This document shows positions 9,600 through 21,732 of a stretch of 64,000 nucleotides of DNA, one piece after another (within the stretch, counting starts at the first letter, position 1; each line of letters begins with the position of its first letter). The stretch lies in NCBI GenBank assembly GCA_011526085.1, contig WYBC01000030.1, forward strand, positions 114,092 to 178,091, in the 5' to 3' direction. Source of the stretch: Lysobacter sp. GTDB lineage: Bacteria > Pseudomonadota > Gammaproteobacteria > Xanthomonadales > Xanthomonadaceae. The notes under the pieces were generated by a model that had not been told where the DNA came from, made no database searches, and saw only the letters and a list, made by a program, of their open reading frames with translations. The translations under genes and the position numbers were made by a program.

Positions 9600-10210
9600 C
9601 CCAGCCGTTTCACGACAGTCCCCCCGCGCTTCCCGATGCCGTGCCCGCGGACATGCCGCCTGCGGGCGCGGGTGCCGAAGCCGCGCCGCAGCGCGATCCC
9701 GACGCCCGTGCCGATGCCGGCTGGGACGGGCCGCGCGGATGGCAGCCGTTGCCGAAACGCGCGTACCGGGTGTTCCTGTACGTGTCGCTGCTGGTCGCGG
9801 CGATGCCGGCGACGATGGCGACCATGATCCTCGACGATGTGCTGGCGCGGCGCGAATGGGGCTGGATGGCGATCGCGGCGATGTGGGTCGCGACCTTCGT
9901 CGTCGCGCTGTGGGTCGCGCACAAGCGCTACCGCTACACCTTCTGGATCCTCGACGAGGACGGCTTCGCGGTGCGTCGCGGCCGGCTGTGGCAATGGGAA
10001 ACGCGCGTGCCCAGTTCGCGGGTGCAGCATCTCGACCTCAAGCGCGGGCCGCTGGAGCGCGCGCACAATCTGGCTTCGCTGGTGTTGCACACCGCGGGTA
10101 CGCGGCTGAGCGCGGTGAGCATTTCCGGGCTGGACGACGCCGACGCCGAGCGCCTGCGCGACCACTTCAGCCGCCAGATCGACCGACAGGCCGACGATGA
10201 CCACGCCTGA
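9596..10210 (+). CDS. PH domain-containing membrane protein (YdbS-like)
   Basis: A 204-residue protein with a proline/alanine-rich N-terminal tail (about 60 residues), two transmembrane helices ([19 protein letters not shown] and a second at [19 protein letters not shown]) and a bacterial PH_2 (YdbS/YdbT) domain with [19 protein letters not shown]. The start overlaps the acyltransferase stop, and its end overlaps the next gene by 14 bp. In other bacteria YdbS works with YdbT and has been tied to membrane homeostasis or antimicrobial tolerance; the role here is inferred from the pairing. Confidence 0.85.
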   Translation: MTQPFHDSPPALPDAVPADMPPAGAGAEAAPQRDPDARADAGWDGPRGWQPLPKRAYRVFLYVSLLVAAMPATMATMILDDVLARREWGWMAIAAMWVATFVVALWVAHKRYRYTFWILDEDGFAVRRGRLWQWETRVPSSRVQHLDLKRGPLERAHNLASLVLHTAGTRLSAVSISGLDDADAERLRDHFSRQIDRQADDDHA

Positions 10211-11720
10211 GTCCGTCGACGACGCGCCGATCGAGCTGCCGTCCGAGGCGCAGCCCGAGCGCCGGCTGCATCCGATGTCGTGGCTGTTCGTGCTGATCCA
10301 GCAGCTGAAGCAGTTCATCGTGCCGATCCTCGCCCTGTTCCTGTTCGGGCGCGGCGACCGCAACGACCTGTGGTCGCTGGTCGCGATCTGCATCCTCGGC
10401 GCGATCTCGATCTGGCAGTTCTACACCTACCGTTTCCGCATCGGCGAGGACAGCCTGCAGATCCGCAGCGGCCTGCTGCAGCGCAGCCTGCGCCAGATCC
10501 CGTTCGCGCGCATCCACAACGTCGGCCTGCACCAGACCCTGCTGCACCGGATTTTCGGCGTGGCCGAGGTGCGGCTGGAATCCGCCGGCGGCATCAAGCC
10601 GGAAGCGGAGATGCGCGTGCTGAAGCTCGACGATGCGCTGGCGCTGGAAGCGCTGGTGCGCCGCCGCCGCGGCACCTCCGCCGCGGTCGCGGCATCCGAA
10701 GCGGCGGCGGACACCGGCGAGGTGCTGCATACGCTGCCCACCGCGGAAGTCGTCCGCGTGGGCCTGATCTCCAACCGCGGCATGATCGTGGTCGGCGGTG
10801 CGTTCGCGGCGTTGTCGCAGATCAGTCCGGACCTGGTGGAGCGCGTGCTCGAACTCGTGGCCTTCGGCATGTTCGGCGTGGTCGACAGCTACGGTCGCGG
10901 CCATGAGGCGGCCGCGGTGCTGCTCATGCTGCTGGCGTTCATCGTGATGATCCGGCTGTTCTCGGTCCTGATCGCCGTCCTGCAGTACAGCGGCTTCCGG
11001 CTGGAGGAGCATGGTCGCCGGCTCACGCTCGAACGGGGCCTGCTCACCCGCATCCGCACCAGCACGCCGCGCCGTCGCATCCAGTCGTGGACGCTGCGCG
11101 AAGGCATGCTGCACCGCTGGTTCGGCCGGCGCACGCTGGAAGTGGGCACGGCGGTGCTCGACAACGGTTCGCACAGCCAGCCGCGCTCGCTGCGCGAGGT
11201 CGCGCCGGTCGCCACGCCCGAACGTTGCGATGCCCTGATCCGCCATCTCGCGCCGCAGCTGCAGTGGCCGCCGCAGGTCTGGCATCCGTTGCATCGCTTG
11301 GCGTTCTGGCGGCTGTTCGTGCCGCAGCTGCTGCTGGCCGCCGCACTCGGTGCGATCGCGCTGTTCGAGTTCGGTGCGCTCGGCCTGATCTTCGTCGCCC
11401 TGTGGGTGCCGTGGATCGCCTACATCGCCTGGCAGAACGCGCGCCATGCCGGTTACGCCGTCGACGGCCTCACGATCGCCGCCCGCGGCGGCTGGTGGAC
11501 GCGCGAATGGCGGTTCGCCGAGATCGGCAAACTGCAGGCGATCCGTCTGGGCCAGTCGCCGCTCGATCGCAGGCTCGGCATGGCCCATCTGCTGCTCGAC
11601 ACCGCCGGCGGCAACGCCCTGGCGCAGCCGCTGCGCCTGCGTTTCCTGCCCGAGGCCGAGGCGCGCGCGCTGCATGAAGCCCTGGGCCGCGAGATCGCGC
11701 GCAGTGCGTTGCGGTGGTAG
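10197..11720 (+). CDS. PH domain-containing membrane protein (YdbT-like)
   Basis: A 507-residue membrane protein with three YdbT-type PH_2 repeats, each preceded by hydrophobic pairs: near residues 40-80, 195-265 and 375-415. The repeated signature R-x-G-L-L/W...R-I-x is visible as SGLLQRSLRQIPFARIHNV, ERGLLTRIRTSTPRRRIQS and GGWWTREWRFAEIGKLQA. It overlaps the YdbS-like gene by 14 bp, so the two are co-translated. The third copy is the most diverged. Confidence 0.87.
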   Translation: MTTPESVDDAPIELPSEAQPERRLHPMSWLFVLIQQLKQFIVPILALFLFGRGDRNDLWSLVAICILGAISIWQFYTYRFRIGEDSLQIRSGLLQRSLRQIPFARIHNVGLHQTLLHRIFGVAEVRLESAGGIKPEAEMRVLKLDDALALEALVRRRRGTSAAVAASEAAADTGEVLHTLPTAEVVRVGLISNRGMIVVGGAFAALSQISPDLVERVLELVAFGMFGVVDSYGRGHEAAAVLLMLLAFIVMIRLFSVLIAVLQYSGFRLEEHGRRLTLERGLLTRIRTSTPRRRIQSWTLREGMLHRWFGRRTLEVGTAVLDNGSHSQPRSLREVAPVATPERCDALIRHLAPQLQWPPQVWHPLHRLAFWRLFVPQLLLAAALGAIALFEFGALGLIFVALWVPWIAYIAWQNARHAGYAVDGLTIAARGGWWTREWRFAEIGKLQAIRLGQSPLDRRLGMAHLLLDTAGGNALAQPLRLRFLPEAEARALHEALGREIARSALRW

Positions 11721-11778
11721 GTCGGGCCCTGGCCCGACATTGCGATATCGCCGGTCGCGCTGGGCCGCGATCGAAGCC

Positions 11779-11856
11779 TTTGTAGGAGCGACGCAAGTCG
11801 CGACAGATCAAGGAACTCTTCCCGCAGCCTGTCGCGACTTGCGTCGCTCCTACAAA
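11779..11856. repeat. REP/BIME-like element: perfect 28-bp inverted repeat
   Basis: Arms at 11779-11806 and 11829-11856 are exact reverse complements, separated by 22 bp. Each arm begins with the GTAGGAGC core and contains a smaller palindrome (GCGACGCAAGTCGCG), the form of the GTAG-type REP elements of Xanthomonadaceae. It lies between two convergent genes, as REP pairs often do. Confidence 0.85.
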
Positions 11857-11917
11857 CAGCCGTCGCTCCCGCAGAGGCAGGGCACAGCGCACCACTGTCG
11901 TGGGTGCGGTGCGCGAC

Positions 11918-12970
11918 TCAGCCCAATCCCCAATACCCCAGCTTCGCGCGGATCTGCAGCGCGCGCAGGCGGCCGTCCAGCGGTTTTCCGCGCAGCCGTC
12001 CGAGCTTGCCGGCCATGAGATCTTCGGTCGCGGCCAGCACGCGTTCGGAGGAACGGCCGTCGCGGTACGGATGGATGGCGTCGGCGTAGGCGACGATCGC
12101 CCCGCGCAGCGCGGCGTCCGGCGCGAACGCGCGCGCGAGCATCGCAGGCAACTGCGCGGGATCGCCGAAGTCGAGCATGTGCGGTTTCGGCGCGCGGTTT
12201 CGCAGCGTGATCACCGGTTTGTGCTGGACCACGAATTCCGAGACCACCGAGGTGGTGTCGGCCACCAGCACGTCGGCGGCGCGCTGCGCGGCCATCAGCT
12301 GTTCGGTTTCGACGAAGGCCGCGTTCGGCCCGGCGAGCGCGCGATAGCGGTCGAACAACGCGGGCGCGCATTTCGGATGCAGGGTCAGCAGCCAGTAACG
12401 GTCGCCGCGCGCGACCTCGGTGGCGATCGCATCGAACAGATGCGGCGCGGCGCTCAGGCGTTCGGTGAAGGTGGAGGCGAAGAGCACCGTCGGGCGACCG
12501 TTCGCCGGTGCGCGCAATGTCGCCGCCGCGCCGCCGTCGTCCCGGAACAGCGGATCGAGCTTCGGCCAGCCGGTTTCGACCACCGCGAAATGCGGCTGCC
12601 GCGCGGCGAGGTCGCGGAACGGCGCGGTGGTCGCGGGCCCCTGGGTGCAGTACAGATCGAACAGTCCCCGCACCCGGAAATGGCCGCGGGCGTCCTCGCG
12701 CTTCTCGACGTTGAAACCGTGGAACAGCTGCACCTTCGGGCCGGTGAGGAAGGTCGGCACCCAGTTCGCGGCGCTGAACACCGCCCGCGGTCGCAGCGCC
12801 ACCGCCTCGCGCAGGCTTATCATGCGCACGGGTTCCGGCAGGCGCGCGCCCGCGGCGCCGTCGGCGAACCAGGCATGCACGCCGTGTCCCGCCGCCCGCA
12901 GCGCATCGGCCAGCGGCTGCAGGATGGGCAGCGCATAACGCTCGGTCGCGAACAACAGGTACTCCGCCAT
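11918..12970 (-). CDS. CDP-glycerol glycerophosphotransferase family protein
   Basis: A 350-residue protein of the Glyphos_transf family, which transfers polyol-phosphate or related groups onto envelope polymers. Motifs include FHGFNVEKRED, LLTLHPK, VADTTSVVSEF and KPVITLRNR, the last two forming the usual nucleotide-binding C-terminal Rossmann half. ATG 12970 has GGAG 8 nt upstream. This start touches the coding region of the divergent glycosyltransferase, so the two genes have no spacer. The true substrate is unknown; the setting suggests LPS core or polysaccharide decoration. Confidence 0.82.
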   Translation of the reverse strand: MAEYLLFATERYALPILQPLADALRAAGHGVHAWFADGAAGARLPEPVRMISLREAVALRPRAVFSAANWVPTFLTGPKVQLFHGFNVEKREDARGHFRVRGLFDLYCTQGPATTAPFRDLAARQPHFAVVETGWPKLDPLFRDDGGAAATLRAPANGRPTVLFASTFTERLSAAPHLFDAIATEVARGDRYWLLTLHPKCAPALFDRYRALAGPNAAFVETEQLMAAQRAADVLVADTTSVVSEFVVQHKPVITLRNRAPKPHMLDFGDPAQLPAMLARAFAPDAALRGAIVAYADAIHPYRDGRSSERVLAATEDLMAGKLGRLRGKPLDGRLRALQIRAKLGYWGLG

Positions 12971-13754
12971 CAATACGTCTCCGCCCACGGCACTCCCGAT
13001 CACGGCCTGCATTATCACGTTCAACGAGGCCGACCGCATCGGCGACTGCCTCGCCTCGCTGGATTTCTGCGCGGAGATCGTGGTGGTGGACTCGGGCTCC
13101 ACCGACGACACCCGCGAGATCGCGGCCGCCGCCGGCGCGCGGGTGCTGATGCGGCCCTTCGACGGCTTCCGCAGCCAGAAGCAGTTCGCGGTCGATCGCG
13201 CGACCCACGACTGGGTGATCTGCCTCGATGCCGACGAGCGCGTGAGCCCGGAACTGCGGGTGTCGATCCTCGCCGCGCGCGACGCCGGGTTCGCCGGCGC
13301 CGACGGCTACCGGTTCGCGCGGTTGAGCGAATACTTCGGCAAGTTCCTGCGCCGCGGCAACGCCTATCCCGATCGCGTGCTGCGCCTGTTCGACCGCCGT
13401 CGCGGCGGCTGGCGCGGCGACCGCGAGATCCACGAGGCCGCCAGCGTCGATGGTGCGGTGAAGACGCTCGCCGGCGATCTGATCCACTACCCGTACCGTT
13501 CGCTGATGCAGCAACTGCAGAAGACCGAGCGCTACGCGCGGATGATGGCCGAACACGAATTCGCGCGCGGCAAGCGCGCATCGCTGGGCAAGCTGATCCT
13601 GTCGCCGGCGTGGCGGTTCTGGCGCGGCTACGTGTTCCGTCTCGGCTTCCTCGACGGTTGGCATGGCCTGGTCTACGCCTACGTCCGCGCCAACTACGTG
13701 CGCCAGAAAACGATCATGCTGTGGATGCTGGAGCGCGGGCAGCGGGTGGAGTGA
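12969..13754 (+). CDS. Glycosyltransferase family 2 (WaaE/KdtX-like), non-canonical start
   Basis: A GT-A fold glycosyltransferase of about 261 residues, similar to LPS-core WaaE enzymes. It has the N-terminal strand [31 protein letters not shown], the metal-binding DADER and a C-terminal [15 protein letters not shown] block. The first canonical in-frame start is the GTG at 13080, but that would delete the first strand of the nucleotide-binding fold. Between the in-frame TAA at 12936 and the conserved ITACIITF no ATG, GTG or TTG exists. ATC at 12969, with AGG about 9 nt upstream, is the best candidate; the start is therefore uncertain. Confidence 0.75.
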   Translation: MNTSPPTALPITACIITFNEADRIGDCLASLDFCAEIVVVDSGSTDDTREIAAAAGARVLMRPFDGFRSQKQFAVDRATHDWVICLDADERVSPELRVSILAARDAGFAGADGYRFARLSEYFGKFLRRGNAYPDRVLRLFDRRRGGWRGDREIHEAASVDGAVKTLAGDLIHYPYRSLMQQLQKTERYARMMAEHEFARGKRASLGKLILSPAWRFWRGYVFRLGFLDGWHGLVYAYVRANYVRQKTIMLWMLERGQRVE

Positions 13755-13929
13755 ACGATGCGGGTCGCGCATCAGGCCGTGCCACTCTGCGCTTTTTGCC
13801 GTCATCCTCGCGCGCCCTGATTCACGCTTCGATTCGCCGCGCAACGCGGATCTTCACCTTCGATGCATCGCACGCAGCACGCATGTCCACATCCTCCGAA
13901 TTCACGAACGCATACCGCGGCACGCCCCC

Positions 13930-15513
13930 ATGACCCTCGACGCCCTGACCTTCGACAACGCCTTCCTCGCCGCACTGCCCGGCGACGACGAAACCGGCCC
14001 GCGTCGTCGCGAGGTGCGCGGCGCGCTGTGGTCGCGGGTGAGGCCCACGCCGGTCGCGGCCCCGCGCACGCTGGCGGTCTCGCGCGAGATGCTCGCCGAA
14101 CTCGGCCTGGACGAAGCGGACGCGGCCAGCGCGCGCTTCGCCGAGGTCTTCGCCGGCAACGCCCTGCTGCCGGGCATGGATCCGTTCGCGACCAATTACG
14201 GCGGCCATCAGTTCGGGCACTGGGCCGGGCAGCTGGGCGACGGCCGCGCGATCTCGCTCGGCGAAACCGTGAACGCCACCGGCGCGCGCCGGGAGCTGCA
14301 GCTCAAGGGCGCGGGCCCGACGCCGTACTCGCGCAGCGCCGACGGCCGCGCGGTGCTGCGCTCGTCGATCCGCGAATTCCTGTGCAGCGAGGCGATGTAT
14401 CACCTCGGCGTGCCGACCACGCGCGCGCTGTCGCTGGTGGCCACCGGCGAAGCCGTGGTCCGCGACATGTTCTACGACGGCCATCCGAAGCCGGAACCCG
14501 GCGCGGTGGTGTGCCGGGTCGCGCCGTCGTTCCTGCGCCTCGGCCATTTCGAGTTGCCGGCCTCGCGCGGCGAGACGGATCTGCTGCGGCGGCTGGTCGA
14601 TTTCGCGATCCGCCGCGATTTTCCGCATCTGTCCGGCAGCGGCGAAGCGCTGTACGCCGACTGGTTCGGCGAGGTGTGTACGCGCACCGCGCGGCTGATG
14701 GCCGAATGGATGCGGGTCGGATTCGTGCATGGCGTGATGAACACCGACAACCTGTCGATTCTCGGCCTCACCATCGACTACGGCCCCTACGGCTGGATCG
14801 ACGATTACGACCCCGACTGGACGCCGAACACCACCGATGCCGGCGGCCGCCGCTATCGCTTCGGTTGGCAGCCCGCGGTCGCGCGCTGGAATCTCGTGCG
14901 CTTCGCGCAGGCGCTGTCGCCGCTGTTCGACGGCGCGGACGCGCTGCAGGCGGGCATCGACGCCTTCGGCACGGCCTACACCACCGCGGACCGCGACAAC
15001 ATCGCGCGCAAGCTCGGCCTGGCCGAATGCCGCGACGACGATGTCGCGCGGGTCCGCGACCTGCATGCGTTGATGCATGCGGCCGAAGTCGACATGACCC
15101 TGTGGTTCCGCGCGTTGGAGGAGGTCGTTGCCGACGTCGACACCGATGCAGAGGTACCGGCGCTGGCGCCGTTCGCGGATGCGTTCTACGACCCGGCGAA
15201 ACGCGACGCCCACGCGCCGCACCTGGTCGATTGGCTGCAGCGGCATGCGGCCCGCCTGCGCGACGACCCGCTGCCGGCCGCGGAACGCCGCGCGCGCATG
15301 CGTCTGGCCAATCCGAAATACGTGTTGCGCAACTATCTCGCGCAGCAGGTGATCGACCGCGCCGAGGCCGGCGACCCGAGCGGCATCGCCGAGCTCCTCG
15401 ACGTGTTGCGTCGCCCCTACGACGACCAGCCCGGATGCGAACGGTTCTCGGCCAGGCGCCCGGACTGGGCGCGGGACCGCGCCGGATGCTCGATGCTGTC
15501 CTGCAGTTCCTGA
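13930..15513 (+). CDS. selO: Protein adenylyltransferase SelO (YdiU family)
   Basis: A 527-residue pseudokinase-fold enzyme that AMPylates proteins on Ser/Thr/Tyr, linked to redox stress. Diagnostic blocks are [38 protein letters not shown] and [19 protein letters not shown] with the metal/catalytic Asn-Asp. The end, [11 protein letters not shown], is the family's cysteine-containing C-terminus where eukaryotic relatives carry selenocysteine. ATG 13930 ([10 protein letters not shown]) fits the family; no strong ribosome site is visible. It stands alone, with about 175 bp of unassigned sequence upstream. Confidence 0.95.
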   Translation: MTLDALTFDNAFLAALPGDDETGPRRREVRGALWSRVRPTPVAAPRTLAVSREMLAELGLDEADAASARFAEVFAGNALLPGMDPFATNYGGHQFGHWAGQLGDGRAISLGETVNATGARRELQLKGAGPTPYSRSADGRAVLRSSIREFLCSEAMYHLGVPTTRALSLVATGEAVVRDMFYDGHPKPEPGAVVCRVAPSFLRLGHFELPASRGETDLLRRLVDFAIRRDFPHLSGSGEALYADWFGEVCTRTARLMAEWMRVGFVHGVMNTDNLSILGLTIDYGPYGWIDDYDPDWTPNTTDAGGRRYRFGWQPAVARWNLVRFAQALSPLFDGADALQAGIDAFGTAYTTADRDNIARKLGLAECRDDDVARVRDLHALMHAAEVDMTLWFRALEEVVADVDTDAEVPALAPFADAFYDPAKRDAHAPHLVDWLQRHAARLRDDPLPAAERRARMRLANPKYVLRNYLAQQVIDRAEAGDPSGIAELLDVLRRPYDDQPGCERFSARRPDWARDRAGCSMLSCSS

Positions 15514-15732
15514 ACCCGCGCGGACGCGTCAGCCTTGCCGCCAGCTGAACGATGGGGGTTCCGTACGCCGGTGCATTGCCGGTTTTGGGCGTTCGACACC
15601 CGTTCCGGGGTCTTCCGTGTGCTGTTCAGGTCCCCGGGCCATCGCCGAGAATAGGCGCACCTGTTCTTCCCCCATGCCAGCGCGCCTGCCGCCCCCGCGA
15701 CCGTCGTGCATCACCCAAGGCCCTATCCCCCG

Positions 15733-16680
15733 ATGGCGCGCATTCTCGTGACCGGCGGCGCCGGTTTCCTCGGCTCGCATCTGTGCGACCGTCTGCTCGA
15801 CGACGGACACGATGTCCTCTGCGTCGACAATTTCTTCACCGGCAGCAAGCGCAACATCGCCCATCGCCTGGAGCATCCGTATTTCGAACTGATGCGGCAT
15901 GACGTGACCTTTCCGCTGTACGTCGAGGTCGACCAGATCTACAACCTCGCCTGCCCGGCCTCGCCGGTGCACTACCAGCACGATCCGGTGCAGACGACCA
16001 AGACCAGCGTGCACGGCGCGATCAACATGCTGGGCCTGGCCAAGCGGCTGAAGGCGCGGATCCTGCAGGCCTCCACCAGCGAGGTCTACGGCGACCCCGA
16101 AGTGCATCCGCAGCCCGAGGGCTACTGGGGCCGGGTGAACCCGATCGGCATCCGCAGCTGCTACGACGAAGGCAAGCGCTGCGCCGAGACCCTGTTCTTC
16201 GATTACCACCGCCAGCACAACCTCGACATCAAGGTCGTGCGCATCTTCAACACCTACGGCCCGCGGATGCATCCGAACGACGGCCGCGTGGTCAGCAACT
16301 TCATCGTGCAGGCGCTGCGCGGCGAGGACATCACCATCTACGGCGACGGCCGGCAGACCCGCAGCTTTTGCTACGTCGACGACCTGATCGAGGCGTTCGT
16401 GCGGATGATGGGCACCGAGGCCGGTTTCACCGGCCCGATCAACATCGGCAATCCCGGCGAGTTCACCATGATCGAACTCGCCGAGAAGGTGCTGGCGCTG
16501 GTCGGCGGCCGGTCGAAGCTGGTGTTCCGGCCGCTGCCTTCGGACGATCCGAAACAGCGCCAGCCCGACATCGCGCTGGCGAAATCCGTGCTCGACTGGC
16601 AGCCGAAGGTCGCGCTGGAGGACGGGCTGAAGGAAACCATCGCCTACTTCCGCCGCACCCTGGACGGGGCCGCGGCATGA
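15733..16680 (+). CDS. UDP-glucuronate decarboxylase (UDP-xylose synthase type)
   Basis: A 315-residue extended SDR enzyme. [11 protein letters not shown] is the NAD-binding motif, STSEVYGDP and SCYDEGKR (Y-x3-K) hold the catalytic residues, and [15 protein letters not shown] is a typical UXS block. It converts UDP-glucuronate to UDP-xylose, a donor for surface polysaccharide. ATG 15733 gives the correct N-terminus. It overlaps the next glycosyltransferase gene by 4 bp (ATGA), so they form an operon with the GT4 gene after it. Confidence 0.93.
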   Translation: MARILVTGGAGFLGSHLCDRLLDDGHDVLCVDNFFTGSKRNIAHRLEHPYFELMRHDVTFPLYVEVDQIYNLACPASPVHYQHDPVQTTKTSVHGAINMLGLAKRLKARILQASTSEVYGDPEVHPQPEGYWGRVNPIGIRSCYDEGKRCAETLFFDYHRQHNLDIKVVRIFNTYGPRMHPNDGRVVSNFIVQALRGEDITIYGDGRQTRSFCYVDDLIEAFVRMMGTEAGFTGPINIGNPGEFTMIELAEKVLALVGGRSKLVFRPLPSDDPKQRQPDIALAKSVLDWQPKVALEDGLKETIAYFRRTLDGAAA

Positions 16681-17609
16681 GCGACGCGACCACCACCTTC
16701 GCGGTCGTCGTCACCTGCTACAACTACCGCGATTTCGTGATCGAAGCCGTCGACAGCGCGTTGGCGCAGACGCGGCCGCCGAAGCAGATCGTGGTGGTCG
16801 ACGACGGTTCGAAGGACGGTTCGCAGGATCTGCTGCGCGAACGCTATGGCGACGATGCGCGGGTGACCCTGCTGTTCTGCGAGAACGGCGGCCAACTGGT
16901 CGCGTTCCAGCGCGGCCTCGCCGCCACCGACGCCGACGTGATCTGTTTCCTCGATGCCGACGATCGCTGGGAGCCGGCGCACCTGGAGAAGATCGGCGCG
17001 ATCTACGACCGCCGCCGCGACATCGATTTCGTGTTCAACGACATCGTGCTGTTCGGCAACGAATCGCGCACGATCGCCTTCGCCGATCGCGAAATGGACC
17101 TGGGCTACACCGCGATCGCGACCTGCGAACTGGTGCACTGGTACGGCGCGCCGACGTCCGCCATCTCGCTGCGTCGCACGATGGCCGAGCGCTGCCTCGA
17201 CCTGCCGGCGCATGCCGCGAAGACCTGGCGACTGTCGGCGGACAACTGCCTGGTCTACGGCACCAGCGTGTTCGCGGGGCGCAAGTATTTCCTGCCCACC
17301 GGCACCGTCGGCTATCGCATCCACGGCAAGAACGGCTGGTGGTCCAATCGCGGTCCGACCGAGACCTATCTCAACCGCATGCGTTCGCGCGGACTGGTGG
17401 CCGAGTACGCGCGCATCGCCGGCGTCGTGCCCGAGGCCATCGAGCTGGTGAAACACGAGTTCAAGACCAAGCCCGACCCCGACTGGCGGGAAATCCGCCG
17501 CTACGCGGGGTTGGCGCTGCGGACCCGGGGCAGCGTGTTCAAGCGCACGGAGCGCGCGTTGAGCATCCTGACCCATCGCCTGAAATCCCCGAAACGCTCC
17601 AAGGACTGA
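16677..17609 (+). CDS. Glycosyltransferase family 2
   Basis: A 310-residue GT-A enzyme with [30 protein letters not shown] and the metal-binding FLDADD. The C-terminal half has a conserved [14 protein letters not shown] and a basic tail. The start overlaps the decarboxylase stop, and the next glycosyltransferase starts 12 nt after its end. It probably adds a sugar, perhaps the xylose made by its neighbour, to a polysaccharide or LPS; the acceptor is unknown. Confidence 0.9.
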   Translation: MSDATTTFAVVVTCYNYRDFVIEAVDSALAQTRPPKQIVVVDDGSKDGSQDLLRERYGDDARVTLLFCENGGQLVAFQRGLAATDADVICFLDADDRWEPAHLEKIGAIYDRRRDIDFVFNDIVLFGNESRTIAFADREMDLGYTAIATCELVHWYGAPTSAISLRRTMAERCLDLPAHAAKTWRLSADNCLVYGTSVFAGRKYFLPTGTVGYRIHGKNGWWSNRGPTETYLNRMRSRGLVAEYARIAGVVPEAIELVKHEFKTKPDPDWREIRRYAGLALRTRGSVFKRTERALSILTHRLKSPKRSKD

Positions 17610-17620
17610 GGACGCGCGAC

Positions 17621-18799
17621 ATGAAGGTGCTGCTCACGAACTTCCATGAAGGCGACGGCGGCGGCCACACCACCTATCTGCTGGCGCTGGCCCGCGGACT
17701 GGCGGCCGCCGCGCACGACGTGCATCTGGCGGCGCCGCCGACCAGCCGCCTGTATCGCGAAGCATCGACGCTTGCGGGCGTGCGCACGCTGGCGCAGCCG
17801 TTTCCGAACGGGCTGTCGCAGCTGGCGGCGGCGGCGCGCGCGCGCCGGCAACTGCGCGAGTATCTGCGCCGGCACGACTTCGACATCGTCCACGTCAACG
17901 GCTCCACCGATCACCGCATGGTGCTGTCGGCGAGCGCGCGCCTGCCGCACGTGCCGAAGATCGTGTTCACCAAGCACAATTCCAAGGCCGCGCAGGGCTT
18001 GACCCATCGCTGGCGCGCGCGGCGCACCGACGCGGTGATCGCGGTCAGCGAATCCACCCGGCGCATGCTGGAAGCCACGCCCTACGCGCGCTGCCGGCTG
18101 CGCACCGTGCGCAACGGCGTGGACGTGGCCCGCTTCGCGCCCTGGCCGTCGTCCCGCGACGACGAGCGCGACGCTCTGCGCCGTCGCTGTCTCGGCGATG
18201 CGCGGCTGCTGCTCGGCAGCAATGCCGGCACCGCCGAGCACAAGGGCTGGATGGATCTGCTCGACGCCATCGCCGCGTTGCCGCCGGAACGACGCGCGCA
18301 GGTCGCGGTGCTGCTGTGCGGCCGACCGCCGTCGCCGGATCAGCTCCAGCGCATCGAAGCGCTCGGCCTGCAGGACCGCGTGCATTTTACCGGCCTGCTG
18401 GACGACGTGCGTCCGGCGATCGCCGCGATCGACGCCGGCTTCGTGCTCTCGCACGCGGTCGAGACGATTTCCTTCGCCTGTCGCGAAATGATGGCGATGG
18501 GCAAGCCGGTGCTGGTCAGCGATTACGCGGGCCTGCCCGAGAACATCGACGAGGGCGTCGACGGATTCGTGGTGCCGGTGCGCGATCGCGACGCCATCGC
18601 CGCCGCGGTGCTGCGGATGCTCGACGCCCAGGACCGCCTGCCGGCGATGGGCGCCGCCGCCCGGCGCAAGGCCGAACGCGAATTCGGCCTCGCGACATTC
18701 ATCGCCGCCACCGAAGCGGTCTACGCCGAGCTGATGCCCACGCTCGCGCCGGTCCCGCGAACCCGCGCGGACGCGGCGGTGGCGACGCGGGCGCATTGA
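17621..18799 (+). CDS. Glycosyltransferase family 4 (GT-B)
   Basis: A 392-residue retaining glycosyltransferase. The N-terminal GGGHTTYLLALARGL and the C-terminal donor-binding block ETISFACREMMAMGKPVLVSDYAGLPENIDEG (shown in parts: CREMMAMGKPVLVSD, GLPENID) are typical of GT4 enzymes. The E-x7-E motif is partly present. It is the third gene of the decarboxylase-GT2-GT4 operon and is followed by the ABC-F gene 43 bp later. The sugar and acceptor are not identifiable. Confidence 0.9.
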   Translation: MKVLLTNFHEGDGGGHTTYLLALARGLAAAAHDVHLAAPPTSRLYREASTLAGVRTLAQPFPNGLSQLAAAARARRQLREYLRRHDFDIVHVNGSTDHRMVLSASARLPHVPKIVFTKHNSKAAQGLTHRWRARRTDAVIAVSESTRRMLEATPYARCRLRTVRNGVDVARFAPWPSSRDDERDALRRRCLGDARLLLGSNAGTAEHKGWMDLLDAIAALPPERRAQVAVLLCGRPPSPDQLQRIEALGLQDRVHFTGLLDDVRPAIAAIDAGFVLSHAVETISFACREMMAMGKPVLVSDYAGLPENIDEGVDGFVVPVRDRDAIAAAVLRMLDAQDRLPAMGAAARRKAEREFGLATFIAATEAVYAELMPTLAPVPRTRADAAVATRAH

Positions 18800-18842
18800 G
18801 CCGGGCGAACCGGGCGCGCCCGCGGCCGGCTACACTGTCGCC

Positions 18843-20753
<1,911 letters not shown>

Positions 20754-20766
20754 GCGGTGCGTCGAC

Positions 20767-21675
20767 TCACCCCGCGAACGTCAGCCCGCAGTCCTGCGCG
20801 AACCGCGCGCAGCGTTCGCGCATCGCCGACCGCTGTGCCGCGCGGCGCAGCGGGTCGCTGACCACGAAGCGGTCCGCATCCGCGGCGAATGCCCGCAGTT
20901 CTCCCGTCGCCCGGGCGATGTCGGCGGCGGTCGCCGCGCGCACCGGCCGCAGATGGTTGCGGGCCTCGCGGCCGCCGAAGCCGGTGGCGCGGGCCATCCG
21001 GTTGCCCAGCGCCTTGGTCTGCGGCAGCGCGCGCTGCAGTTCGACGTGCACTTCGGCCGCGTCGAGCGTCAGCCCGAGCGTGTCCAGCCAGTCCCGCCAT
21101 TTGAAATCGTTGAACCGTCGCGCCAGCACGACCGCGCGCCACGGAATGCCCAGCGCGTCGGCGAAGATCGCGCCATGCAGCGATTCGGTGAGCACGCGCT
21201 CGCAGCCGGCCAGCGCCGCGGTCACCGCCTCGGGCGACTGTCGCGGGTCGATCGGCACCAGCCCGGCATCGCGCGCGATCGCATCCCAGTCGGCGCCGTC
21301 GTAGCTCTTGTGATGCGGCACCAGGCCGACGCGCCCGGGCACGGGCGCGCAGGTCCGGCGCAGACCCGACCACAGCACCGCGCCGTCGCCCAGCCCGAGC
21401 GCCGGATCCACGCCGCAGCGTTCCGCGGTGCGCGGGCCGCGCACCCAGTACACGTGCCAACTGTCGTCCAGCGCCGGCCGGCCGCGATAGCCGCAGCCGG
21501 AGCCGAGCACGTACTTCGGCCCTTCCGGGCGCGAGCCGCCGAGCAGGGTGCCGACGCCGTACAGATGCGCGTCGGGATGACGCGTCTCCAGATCGGGAAA
21601 CAGTTCGGGCCACAGCACGACGTTGACGTCGTCGCCGAAGTTGCCGGTGGCGAGTTTGCAATAGCGAAGCTTCAT
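20767..21675 (-). CDS. Polysaccharide pyruvyl transferase family protein
   Basis: A 302-residue protein of the pyruvyl transferase (ExoV/GumL-related) family, which adds ketal pyruvate to sugars of exported polysaccharides. Recognisable parts are LATGNFGDDVNVVLWPELFP, YVLGSGCGYRG, VRGPRTAERCGV with LGDGAVL, and LTESLHGAIFADALGIPW. It is convergent with the ABC-F gene and follows the GT39 gene on the same strand. Substrate unknown. Confidence 0.88.
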   Translation of the reverse strand: MKLRYCKLATGNFGDDVNVVLWPELFPDLETRHPDAHLYGVGTLLGGSRPEGPKYVLGSGCGYRGRPALDDSWHVYWVRGPRTAERCGVDPALGLGDGAVLWSGLRRTCAPVPGRVGLVPHHKSYDGADWDAIARDAGLVPIDPRQSPEAVTAALAGCERVLTESLHGAIFADALGIPWRAVVLARRFNDFKWRDWLDTLGLTLDAAEVHVELQRALPQTKALGNRMARATGFGGREARNHLRPVRAATAADIARATGELRAFAADADRFVVSDPLRRAAQRSAMRERCARFAQDCGLTFAG

Positions 21676-21732
21676 GTCGATGGCCCGGCCCCCGCCCGGC
21701 GCACCCCTTTCGACCGTCGATGATGGCGGACT

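Noticed and set aside
13080..13754. GTG at 13080 as start of the GT2 gene
   Set aside because: It would remove the first strand and the Asn-Glu of the nucleotide-binding fold that are clearly encoded upstream ([13 protein letters not shown]).
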